A stretch of DNA of 6,970 bases from Rickettsiales bacterium (GTDB lineage Bacteria; Pseudomonadota; Alphaproteobacteria; Rickettsiales; UBA1997), in NCBI GenBank assembly GCA_947425005.1, contig CANDYP010000078.1, positions 1-6,970 on the forward strand, in the 5' to 3' direction. The notes below the pieces were generated by a model that saw only the letters and a list, made by a program, of their open reading frames with translations, made no database searches and was not told the DNA's origin. Positions 1-5,669 of this stretch are shown piece after piece; within the stretch, counting starts at the first letter, position 1, and the number at the start of each line of letters is the position of its first letter. The position numbers and the translations under genes are program-made.

Positions 1-31
1 ATTTTTGCGTGAGTTGCAATTGCTGAAGCAA

Positions 32-77
32 TTGTCAGGGGGGCTTAAACCGAACTCGATCAAAGCCCCCCTGACAA
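32..77. repeat. GC-tract inverted repeat (hairpin) downstream of the dipeptidase gene
   Basis: TTGTCAGGGGGGCTT at 32-46 is the exact reverse complement of 63-77, a perfect 15-bp stem with a 16-nt loop. A second small hairpin (CAATTGCT 17-24 against AGCAATTG 27-34) abuts it. Both lie past the stop codon of the minus-strand dipeptidase gene, so its transcript would end in strong secondary structure. No T-run follows the stem in the minus direction, so it does not look like a classical intrinsic terminator. A role in transcript processing or protection is inferred. It joins directly onto the shared repeat arm at 74-100. Confidence 0.75.
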
Positions 78-100
78 GGGGGGTAGGGGGGTTTCTCGTC
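74..100. repeat. Shared dispersed repeat arm, copy 1
   Basis: This 27-bp stretch has two runs of six G separated by TA, then TTTCTCGTC. The same arm recurs at 2822-2850, where the second G-run is eight long. Here only one arm is present: no matching GACGAGAAA sequence lies on the far side of the neighbouring hairpin, so the copy looks like a half unit or a unit with a replaced core. The two copies in 7 kb suggest a dispersed REP- or MITE-like family, which a genome-wide count would settle. The element carries no gene. Confidence 0.7.
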
Positions 101-106
101 CAGAAT

Positions 107-154
107 TCAGTCCGTCTCAAATGTCAGTCCATCCCAAACTCAGTCCACCTAAAC
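107..154. repeat. Three degenerate tandem 15-17 bp units (TCAGTCC...)
   Basis: Three units start at 107, 124 and 140, each opening with TCAGTCC followed by a C/T-rich stretch and AAA (roughly TCAGTCCRTCYCAAAY). Lengths are 17, 16 and 15 bp. The last unit contains the stop codon of the minus-strand dipeptidase gene (149-151), so the array touches coding sequence. Three short units without distinct spacers do not make a CRISPR array. Function unknown; possibly the edge of a repeat or remnant of slippage. Confidence 0.55.
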
Positions 155-715
155 AGCCACCATCCCACTTGCCGTCTTCACCACCGGATATTCCCGCGCT
201 TTAAAAAGTTGGTAATGCCACCATTCCTTCGAGTAAAAATCAAAACCGGCAGCGCTCATCAGCCCAAGTAAAATAAGGCGATTGCGCTGGGCTTCAACGG
301 AAATTTTCTCGCAATTGTGAAATGCTAGCTCAGAAAATTCGTCGAAATCAGTGCCCATGTCGAGCTCGTTTCCGGCTAAATCGGTCAAAGTTAAATCAAT
401 CGCTACGCCGCGACAATGCGGGGTTGAGCCAGTTTTCGGATTAGAAATAAAACCGCCATTTGGATCTTCCGAAGGAAATTTGTCAAACATGTATTGTTGC
501 ACTTCTAAGGGCCGAAAGCCGTCGAAAATTTTTAATTTTAAGCCAAGATTTTTGGCCGATTTAATCGCGAGTTTAAAGCCCGGAACGGCGGCTTCGTGCA
601 AGTAACAAAAGGGGTAAGAATAAAGTTTGTGACCGCAAACATTGTTGGCGGACGCGTAACGTAAATCGAGAATTACGTCGAATTTTTCTGCGGTGATTTC
701 TACTAAATTTTGCAT
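149..715 (-). CDS. ddpX: D-alanyl-D-alanine dipeptidase (VanX/DdpX family, peptidase M15D)
   Basis: The 188-residue product is a zinc dipeptidase predicted to split D-Ala-D-Ala into two D-alanines. Visible motifs are DGFRP (65-69, with the family's active-site arginine R68), STPHCRGVAID (97-107, the SxHxxGxAxD signature giving zinc ligands H100 and D107) and EWWHY (164-168, catalytic E164 and third ligand H167). Length matches the family (about 190-200). There is no signal peptide, so a cytoplasmic location is inferred. ATG at 715 is preferred over an in-frame TTG at 763, which would overlap hemJ. It begins 11 bp after the hemJ stop and is probably co-transcribed with it. No vanA/vanH-like ligase or dehydrogenase genes are nearby, so peptidoglycan dipeptide salvage is more likely than glycopeptide resistance. 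The leader has no Shine-Dalgarno sequence. Confidence 0.92.
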   Translation of the reverse strand: MQNLVEITAEKFDVILDLRYASANNVCGHKLYSYPFCYLHEAAVPGFKLAIKSAKNLGLKLKIFDGFRPLEVQQYMFDKFPSEDPNGGFISNPKTGSTPHCRGVAIDLTLTDLAGNELDMGTDFDEFSELAFHNCEKISVEAQRNRLILLGLMSAAGFDFYSKEWWHYQLFKAREYPVVKTASGMVAV

Positions 716-726
716 TATTTTTTTGG

Positions 727-1161
727 CTAAAAAGGTTTCAAAATTACGAGGGTGACAATGCAAATCATCAGCAAAGTCGGCACTTCGTTAATGATGCGGA
801 AAAATTTTGGGCTGTATTTATTTTGGCCTTTTTCAAATTTTTTGTGGCACATTGACAAAAATCCGTGAAAGCCGGCGAGGCAGAGTGCGAGCGTGATCTT
901 GATGTGAAGCCAGACAAATTCAAAGCCAATTTCTGACGCCAAATAAAACCCGAAAGCAAAAGTTAAAATCATTGCCGGGGTCGTGATGAAGCGCAGCAAG
1001 CGCTTTTCCATGGTTTGGAAAATTTTGTCGGACTCGGATCCGACCGCAACTTGGGTGTGGTAAACAAAAATTCTGGGTAAATACAACAGGCCGGCGAGCC
1101 AGGAAATTACTGCCACGATGTGCAAAATTTTTACCACGTCGTAAAGTTCAATGTCTTCCAT
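727..1161 (-). CDS. hemJ: Protoporphyrinogen IX oxidase HemJ (UPF0093)
   Basis: The 144-residue integral membrane protein is predicted to oxidise protoporphyrinogen IX to protoporphyrin IX, the penultimate step of heme synthesis, in bacteria lacking HemG/HemY. Family signatures are all present: KILHIVAVISWLAGLLYLPR (11-30), VYH (33-35), MEKRLL (51-56) with TPAMI (61-65), WLHIK (84-88), an H at 99, and the C-terminal FRIINEVPTLLM (121-132) ending in LKPF. Hydrophobic segments lie near 10-32, 60-76, 82-102 and 128-143, fitting the usual four helices. An upstream in-frame TTG at 1218 would add 19 residues without family resemblance; ATG at 1161 gives the normal length. It is divergent from prs and followed closely by the dipeptidase gene. 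The heme product would serve the nearby cytochrome c, although the genes are on opposite strands. Confidence 0.94.
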   Translation of the reverse strand: MEDIELYDVVKILHIVAVISWLAGLLYLPRIFVYHTQVAVGSESDKIFQTMEKRLLRFITTPAMILTFAFGFYLASEIGFEFVWLHIKITLALCLAGFHGFLSMCHKKFEKGQNKYSPKFFRIINEVPTLLMICIVTLVILKPF

Positions 1162-1179
1162 TTCGGTCGGAAAAAAAAG

Positions 1180-1208
1180 TTGATATTTGGGCTGGTGAAA
1201 AATACCGT
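1180..1208 (+). promoter_or_regulatory. Weak candidate promoter for prs in the hemJ/prs divergent gap
   Basis: TTGATA (1180-1185) is a good -35 match; 17 bp later TACCGT (1203-1208) is a poor -10 match. This places a start site roughly 40 nt before the prs ATG. The 94-bp gap between hemJ and prs must hold promoters for both directions, but no convincing minus-strand partner was found. Low confidence: boxes chosen by eye. Confidence 0.25.
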
Positions 1209-1255
1209 CCGCGCGCAACTTCCCCCACCCCTCTCAAATTTTCAAACTAAAAAAC

Positions 1256-2188
1256 ATGAAGCTCCTCGCCTGCAACAGTAATCGGATTTTGTCGCAAGAA
1301 ATTGCCAGTTACCTTGGTTTAGAGCTGATTGACGCCGAAATAAAAAAGTTCGCAGACAAAGAAGTTTTTGTAGAGATCAGAGAAAATGTGCGTGGCGAAG
1401 ATATTTTTGTGGTGCAGTCCACCTCTTACCCCGCCAACGACAACATCATGGAATTGCTGATTGCGATTGATGCGTTGCGTCGTGCTTCGGCCAAAAGAAT
1501 TACGGCGGTAATCCCTTATTTCGGCTATGCCAGACAAGATCGCAAAGCTGCTCCGCGCACTCCGATTTCGGCAAAGTTGGTGGCGAATTTAATTACCTCA
1601 GCCGGCGCAGATCGCGTCTTGACGATTGATTTACACGCCGGACAAATTCAAGGATTTTTCGACATTCCCCTCGACAATCTCTACGCCGCACCGGTTTTCG
1701 TGCGCGACATTAAACAAAATTTCGATTTAAAAAATTTAGTCGTGGTGTCGCCAGACGTCGGTGGACTTGTGCGCGCGCGGGCCATTGCCAGCAAAATCGG
1801 ATCAGACCTAGCGATTGTCGACAAGCGTCGCCCTCAGGCAGGAGTAAGCGAGGTGATGAACATCATTGGCGAAGTCGACGGCAAAAACTGCATCATTGTT
1901 GACGACATGGTGGACTCGGGTGGCACTTTGTGTAACGCTGCGGAAGCCTTGCTGAATAAGGGCGCAACCTCGGTGTCGGCTTACATTACTCACGGAGTTT
2001 TGTCGGGAAATGCTGGCGAAAGAATCGCTAAATCAAAGCTGCAAAATCTGGTAATTACCAATTCAATTGAGCCGACGGCGGTTACTTTGGCGGCCAAAAA
2101 TATTAAAATCATTAACATCGCCGACCTAATCGGGGAAGCGATCCGCAATATTTCTTTAGAAAAATCTGTCTCAACTTTGTTCGATTAA
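1256..2188 (+). CDS. prs: Ribose-phosphate pyrophosphokinase (PRPP synthetase)
   Basis: The 310-residue cytoplasmic enzyme makes PRPP from ribose-5-phosphate and ATP for purine, pyrimidine, histidine and NAD synthesis. It matches class I PRPP synthetases over its whole length. Visible motifs are the N-terminal domain with FADKEVFVEIRENVRG (32-47), the flexible ATP loop YFGYARQDRK (88-97), the metal/ATP-binding DLHAGQIQGFF (125-135, H127), VVSPDVGG (163-170), KRRP (190-193) and the PRPP loop IIVDDMVDSGGT (213-224). No truncation is seen. The ATG follows an A-rich leader (CTAAAAAAC) with no Shine-Dalgarno. The cytochrome c gene starts 15 bp after the stop, so the two probably share a transcript, with no evident functional link. 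Confidence 0.97.
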   Translation: MKLLACNSNRILSQEIASYLGLELIDAEIKKFADKEVFVEIRENVRGEDIFVVQSTSYPANDNIMELLIAIDALRRASAKRITAVIPYFGYARQDRKAAPRTPISAKLVANLITSAGADRVLTIDLHAGQIQGFFDIPLDNLYAAPVFVRDIKQNFDLKNLVVVSPDVGGLVRARAIASKIGSDLAIVDKRRPQAGVSEVMNIIGEVDGKNCIIVDDMVDSGGTLCNAAEALLNKGATSVSAYITHGVLSGNAGERIAKSKLQNLVITNSIEPTAVTLAAKNIKIINIADLIGEAIRNISLEKSVSTLFD

Positions 2189-2203
2189 ATCTCCGGTAAA
2201 ATC

Positions 2204-2734
2204 ATGGAAAAAATTAAAGAATTATTAAAAACCCCAGCATTAAAAATTCAGGCGCTGGCTTTTGCGATTTCTGTGGTGTTGGCGCTCTTTGCTGTTGTTG
2301 TGGCAAGTGTGCTTTACCAACCTAAAACAATCGTAAAAAGAGGCTTCGAAGTCGAGGTTGCAACTGACGGAAAAGCGGTGGTCAAAAAAGAAGAAAAACC
2401 GGTTGATTTGGCGACAATGATGAAAACCGCAGATGTTTCTCGCGGTGAAAAAGTTTTTAAAAAATGCGCAACTTGTCACACGGTTGGCAAAGGTGAGGCG
2501 GCAAAAGTTGGGCCGAATTTATTTGGAGTTGTCGGCAGAAAAAGGGCGTCGACTGCGTTTGCTTATTCCGAAGCAATGAAGGCTAAAGGTGGGGCCTGGG
2601 ATGCGGAGTCAATTAATCAGTTTGTTGCCAAGCCAAAAGATTTTGTGCCGGGTACAAAAATGGCATTTCCCGGTTTGAAAAAACCACAAGATCGCGCGGA
2701 TGTGATTTTGTTTTTGGAGAAGTCAGCGAAGTAG
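2204..2734 (+). CDS. cycM: Membrane-anchored class I cytochrome c (CycM type)
   Basis: The 176-residue protein is predicted to carry electrons on the periplasmic face between the bc1 complex and a terminal oxidase. An uncleaved-looking N-terminal anchor spans about residues 16-38, followed by a charged linker rich in K, V and E (about 40-75) and a cytochrome domain (about 76-175). The heme c site is CATCH (88-92), with H92 as axial ligand; M153 in PGTKMAFPG is the expected second ligand. GPNLFGVVGRK (103-113) and the C-terminal DRADVILFL (163-171) are typical of mitochondrial-like short cytochromes c. The anchor plus linker resembles Bradyrhizobium CycM. It follows prs by 15 bp without a Shine-Dalgarno, and a long palindrome lies 23 bp past its stop. 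The cycM name is by architecture; a different anchored c552 is possible. Confidence 0.9.
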   Translation: MEKIKELLKTPALKIQALAFAISVVLALFAVVVASVLYQPKTIVKRGFEVEVATDGKAVVKKEEKPVDLATMMKTADVSRGEKVFKKCATCHTVGKGEAAKVGPNLFGVVGRKRASTAFAYSEAMKAKGGAWDAESINQFVAKPKDFVPGTKMAFPGLKKPQDRADVILFLEKSAK

Positions 2735-2756
2735 TTTTGGTGTTTGGAGTTAGTTA

Positions 2757-2858
2757 GTGCCCGTGACGAGAAACCCCCCTTCCCCCCTTGTACTCACAAA
2801 ATTAAAAATAATTTTGTGAGTACAAGGGGGGTAGGGGGGGGTTTCTCGTCACAAGCAC
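2757..2858. repeat. 102-nt near-perfect palindromic repeat (shared arm, copy 2) downstream of cycM
   Basis: A nested inverted repeat. GTGACGAGAAA (2763-2773) pairs with 2842-2852; two C6 runs (2774-2779, 2782-2787) face G6 and G8 runs (2826-2831, 2834-2841); the 17-bp inner stem 2788-2804 pairs exactly with 2809-2825 around an AAAA loop. GTGC/GCAC at the outer ends extends it past a CC/AA mismatch. The right arm (2822-2850) repeats the 74-100 element, but the core is different from the hairpin at 32-77. It could protect or end the cycM transcript, though no T-run follows. The remainder of the gap before the peptidase gene (2859-2941) shows only short C-rich near-repeats (AGCCCGTA at 2882, AGCCCCGTA at 2896) and nothing assignable. 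Confidence 0.85.
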
Positions 2859-2941
2859 GATTCAATTCAATCACCAGTTTCAGCCCGTAGTAACAAGCCC
2901 CGTACAGCCCAAGCCTCACTCAACATCAATCTAAATTCTCA

Positions 2942-3700
2942 ATGGAACAGCTCTTCGGAATAATCCTCTCAGCAATTTTCGGCGCCATCTTCGGATCTTA
3001 CGCCACACTTTTTGCCTACCGCCTTCCGCTTGGTGAATCGTGCTTCGGCAGATATTTTGGACCAAAATCGCGCTGTCCGGAATGCAACACCGTCATTCGA
3101 ACCCGCGAATTAATCCCGCTGATCAACTGGCTTTTCACCCTAGGGCGATGCAGATCGTGCCAAACTAAAATTCCGCGCACCCATCTTTTTGTTGAAGCCA
3201 CGACCACAGCTTTATTTGTTTTGTGCTACATTAAGTTTTCTTTCTCGCAGGAATTTTTGATTTATTCGCTGATCTCAGTGGGTGCTGTAATTTTGCTGGC
3301 GACTGATTTCACTCACAAATCTTTCCCGCAACCAATGCTGAATTTTATTTTAATGATCGGCTTGGCGAACCGCGTTTTGCAAGATCAAAACGTAATCGAC
3401 GTAACTTTTTCTGCGGCAATTGGCGCAGTTTTTGCCGCGATTTTTTACCAAATTTTTTACAAAAAAACTGACGGAATTTTTGCCAGCCAGACCCAATCTT
3501 TCGACTACACCAAATTTATTTTGATCGTCAGCATCTGCTTAAAATTGGAATTATTTTTGTTCTATTTTTTCGCCGTGATGTTGATCTTCACAATTCTTTT
3601 GATGTTGGATATTCCGACCAAAAAAAATCGCAGCAACTTCGGCTATTCTCTGATCGTGCCATTTTTGTGGCTGATGTTTTTCCCTCCGCTGTCCATCTAG
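2942..3700 (+). CDS. pilD: Divergent prepilin peptidase / N-methyltransferase (PilD family, A24)
   Basis: The 252-residue membrane protein is predicted to cleave the leader of type IV-like prepilins and methylate the new N-terminal residue. The N-terminal half is typical: a first membrane segment with FGSYATLFAYRLP (17-29), then a zinc-site module with C45-x2-C48 and C70-x2-C73 around RELIPLINW (55-63). The C-terminal half has several hydrophobic segments. D122 (ATDFTHKSFP) and D188 (QSFDYTK) occupy the two catalytic aspartate positions with about the usual spacing of 65 residues, and FGYSLIVPF (233-241) matches the late FGPxL-type motif. The second site lacks the canonical GxGDxK glycines, so activity is uncertain. 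Two prepilin genes about 2 kb downstream are likely substrates. The ATG at 2942 gives the expected N-terminus; no Shine-Dalgarno is seen. Confidence 0.85.
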   Translation: MEQLFGIILSAIFGAIFGSYATLFAYRLPLGESCFGRYFGPKSRCPECNTVIRTRELIPLINWLFTLGRCRSCQTKIPRTHLFVEATTTALFVLCYIKFSFSQEFLIYSLISVGAVILLATDFTHKSFPQPMLNFILMIGLANRVLQDQNVIDVTFSAAIGAVFAAIFYQIFYKKTDGIFASQTQSFDYTKFILIVSICLKLELFLFYFFAVMLIFTILLMLDIPTKKNRSNFGYSLIVPFLWLMFFPPLSI

Positions 3701-3707
3701 TTCCACA

Positions 3708-3724
3708 ATACCCTCATGGGGTAT
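3708..3724 (+). terminator. Small hairpin between pilD and ahcY, possible weak terminator
   Basis: ATACCC (3708-3713) pairs with GGGTAT (3719-3724) around a 5-nt loop, 7 nt after the pilD stop, followed by CTCTATTTT. The stem is short and the T-run interrupted, so termination would be weak at best. The hairpin includes the rejected upstream ATG of ahcY at 3716. The 69-nt gap shows no recognisable SAH-riboswitch conservation. Confidence 0.3.
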
Positions 3725-3769
3725 CTCTATTTTCCTTGCGAGCCCGCGCCAATTTTAAATTTTTTTCAA

Positions 3770-5065
3770 ATGACAAATTTTACTGACTACAAAGTTAAAG
3801 ATATTTCACTGGCCGTTTGGGGCAGAAAAGAAATCACTCTGGCCGAAAATGAAATGCCGGGCTTGATGTCTCTACGCCAGGAATTTAGCGCTTCGCAACC
3901 ACTTAAAGGTGCGAGAATTTTAGGTTGCCTGCACATGACAATCGAAACTGCGGTATTGATTGAAACCTTGGTACATCTGGGCGCAGAGGTGCGTTGGAGC
4001 TCTTGCAATATTTTTTCTACATCGGATCACGCCGCTGCTGCCATAGCTGCAGCCGGCATTCCGGTTTTTGCTTGGAAGGGTGAAACTGAAGAAGAATACG
4101 ATTGGTGTATTCGCCAAACGATCACCGGAAAATCTGATTGGAAACCAAACATGATTTTGGATGACGGTGGTGATTTGACCAAAATGGTTCACGAAGAATA
4201 CAAAGAAATTTTGGCTGCGATCAAAGGTGTTTCGGAAGAGACTACCACTGGCGTGGCACGGCTTTACCAAATGGAAAAAGAAGGTAGATTAAAAGTGCCG
4301 GCAATCAACGTTAATGATGCGGTTACTAAATCAAAATTCGACAATCTTTACGGCTGCAAAGAAAGTGTAATTGACGGTGTAAAACGCGCGACTGACGTGA
4401 TGATTGCCGGAAAAATGGTGGTCATTTGTGGTTACGGAAACGTTGGCAAAGGATGCGCTGACGCCTTTAAATCACAGGGTGCGCGCGTGGTTGTGACGGA
4501 GATTGATCCGATCTGCGCATTGCAAGCCGCAATGGCCGGATTTCAAATTTTGCCAATCGAAGATGTGGTCACACAAGCCGATATTTTCATCACCACAACC
4601 GGCAATGTTGACATCATTACAATTGAGCACATGCGTGCGATGAAAGACTGCGCGATCGTTGGTAACATTGGTCACTTCGACAATGAGATCCAGGTTGAAG
4701 CGCTCAGAAATTTGAAGTGGACGAACATCAAACCGCAAGTTGATCAGATCACTTTTGCTGACGGAAAAAGAATTATTTTACTTGCGGAAGGCAGATTGTT
4801 GAACCTGGGATGTGCGACGGGGCACAGCGCGTTTGTAATGTCGGCGAGCTTTACTAATCAAGTAATGGCGCAAATTGAATTGTGGAATAATCACCAAAAA
4901 TACGAAAATAAAGTTTACATTTTGCCGAAAGAATTAGACGAAAAAGTTGCACGACTTCACTTGGCAAAATTGGGCGCGAAGCTAACAAAATTAAGTGCTA
5001 AGCAGGCGAATTATCTGAACATCGAGATCGAAGGGCCGTTCAAAACTGACAACTACAAATACTAA
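3770..5065 (+). CDS. ahcY: Adenosylhomocysteinase (S-adenosylhomocysteine hydrolase)
   Basis: The 431-residue NAD-dependent cytoplasmic enzyme splits SAH into adenosine and homocysteine, relieving product inhibition of methyltransferases. Substrate and catalytic residues are in place: H55, D131 (ILDDGGD 129-135), E156 (SEETTTG 155-161), K186 and D190 (TKSKFDNLYG), and H302 (GNIGHFD). The NAD loop is GYGNVGKG (221-228), and the C-terminal GPFKTDNYKY supplies the conserved K and Y. ATG at 3770 is chosen because the product then begins with the family N-terminus (YKVKDISLAVWGRKEI); an ATG at 3716 would add 18 unrelated residues. The protein lacks the roughly 40-residue insert after the DDGGD motif found in many bacterial enzymes and so resembles the short, animal-like class. 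greA begins 16 bp after its stop. No Shine-Dalgarno. Confidence 0.97.
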   Translation: MTNFTDYKVKDISLAVWGRKEITLAENEMPGLMSLRQEFSASQPLKGARILGCLHMTIETAVLIETLVHLGAEVRWSSCNIFSTSDHAAAAIAAAGIPVFAWKGETEEEYDWCIRQTITGKSDWKPNMILDDGGDLTKMVHEEYKEILAAIKGVSEETTTGVARLYQMEKEGRLKVPAINVNDAVTKSKFDNLYGCKESVIDGVKRATDVMIAGKMVVICGYGNVGKGCADAFKSQGARVVVTEIDPICALQAAMAGFQILPIEDVVTQADIFITTTGNVDIITIEHMRAMKDCAIVGNIGHFDNEIQVEALRNLKWTNIKPQVDQITFADGKRIILLAEGRLLNLGCATGHSAFVMSASFTNQVMAQIELWNNHQKYENKVYILPKELDEKVARLHLAKLGAKLTKLSAKQANYLNIEIEGPFKTDNYKY

Positions 5066-5072
5066 AATTAGC

Positions 5073-5077
5073 GGGAG
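5073..5077 (+). promoter_or_regulatory. Ribosome binding site of greA
   Basis: GGGAG lies 4 nt before the greA ATG. It is the only clear Shine-Dalgarno-like sequence before any gene in the window, which makes it notable. It also supports independent initiation of greA from an ahcY-greA transcript. Confidence 0.6.
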
Positions 5078-5081
5078 AAAA

Positions 5082-5558
5082 ATGGAAAAATTTCAAATCA
5101 CAAAACAAGGTTACGAAAGATTAAAATCCGAAATCGACAATTTTAAAAATGTTGAGAGGCCTAGAATCATCAGCCAAATAGCCACTGCGCGTGAGCACGG
5201 CGATTTAAAAGAAAATGCCGAATATCATTCTGCGAGAGAAAAACAGAGTTTTGTTGAGGCGCAAATTCTTGATTTAGAAGACAAATTTGTGCGCGCAGAA
5301 GTGGTTGATATTTCAGAACTTTCTGGTGCAAAAATTCATTTTGGAGCAACTGTAAAACTAGAAAATTTAGACAGCGAAAAAGTTGTGTCTTACAAAATTG
5401 TTAGCGACTTCGAAGCAAATATTGATGATGGCTTGATCTCAGTGATATCGCCGGTCGCGAGGGCTTTGATTGGAAAAGAAATTGGCGATGAAGTTGAAAT
5501 AAAAACTCCGGGTGGCGTGATCAATTATGAGATTCTTGAGGTCAAATTTATACAGTAG
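5082..5558 (+). CDS. greA: Transcription elongation factor GreA
   Basis: The 158-residue protein rescues backtracked RNA polymerase by stimulating cleavage of the nascent RNA 3' end. The N-terminal coiled coil (about 1-75) carries the acidic tip HGDLKENAEYHSAREKQ (39-55), with D41 and E44 at the positions known from E. coli GreA to coordinate the catalytic magnesium. The C-terminal FKBP-like domain is recognised by ISPVARALIGKEIGDEV (122-138) and the following TPGGVINYEI. Length is standard and both halves are intact. The start is fixed by the conserved MEKFQITKQGYERLK N-terminus and a GGGAG ribosome site. The 16-bp gap to ahcY suggests co-transcription. GreB is excluded by the overall sequence and by the TPGG motif in its usual GreA context. 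Confidence 0.97.
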   Translation: MEKFQITKQGYERLKSEIDNFKNVERPRIISQIATAREHGDLKENAEYHSAREKQSFVEAQILDLEDKFVRAEVVDISELSGAKIHFGATVKLENLDSEKVVSYKIVSDFEANIDDGLISVISPVARALIGKEIGDEVEIKTPGGVINYEILEVKFIQ

Positions 5559-5569
5559 GAAATAATTGT

Positions 5570-5599
5570 TTGACATCAAAAAAGTGCGACTTTAATCAT
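5570..5599 (+). promoter_or_regulatory. Candidate sigma-70 promoter for the prepilin genes
   Basis: A perfect -35 hexamer TTGACA (5570-5575) is followed after 18 bp by AATCAT (5594-5599), matching four of six -10 positions. Transcription would start near 5606, leaving a leader of about 60 nt. It lies in the 111-bp gap between greA and the first prepilin gene, where no convincing terminator for greA was found. The 51-bp gap before the second prepilin gene has no comparable promoter, so both could be transcribed from here. Confidence 0.5.
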
Positions 5600-5669
5600 C
5601 AAAGCCTCGGAGCTTCTAGTTCTTTTTAGCTTTCGCTTTCCTCTAATAAATAATTTTAGTTTCACAAAT

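Noticed and set aside
107..154. CRISPR array from the TCAGTCC units
   Set aside because: Only three degenerate units, too short, without separate spacers, and no cas genes nearby.
5..271. 88-codon plus-strand open frame across the left-end repeats
   Set aside because: It begins inside the repeat region, runs antisense into the dipeptidase gene, shows no recognisable domain, and its first half is a translated GC-tract repeat.
713..763. TTG start extending the dipeptidase by 16 residues
   Set aside because: It would overlap the end of hemJ and adds sequence unlike the family; ATG at 715 gives the normal length and N-terminus.
1159..1218. TTG start extending HemJ by 19 residues
   Set aside because: The extension is polar and outside the family core, and would occupy most of the divergent promoter gap.
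3716..3769. Upstream ATG extending AhcY by 18 residues
   Set aside because: The extension has no family resemblance and its ATG lies in the loop of a hairpin; ATG at 3770 gives the conserved N-terminus.
3701..3769. SAH riboswitch upstream of ahcY
   Set aside because: The gap is only 69 nt and AT-rich; only a 6-bp hairpin is visible, without the conserved core expected of SAH riboswitches.
3920..4270. 116-codon minus-strand open frame inside ahcY
   Set aside because: Antisense shadow of a strongly conserved gene, with no domain and no start signal.
5600..5626. Terminator for greA formed by AAGC/GCTT followed by T-rich sequence
   Set aside because: The stem is only four pairs and the T-run is offset from it, so it could not be supported.
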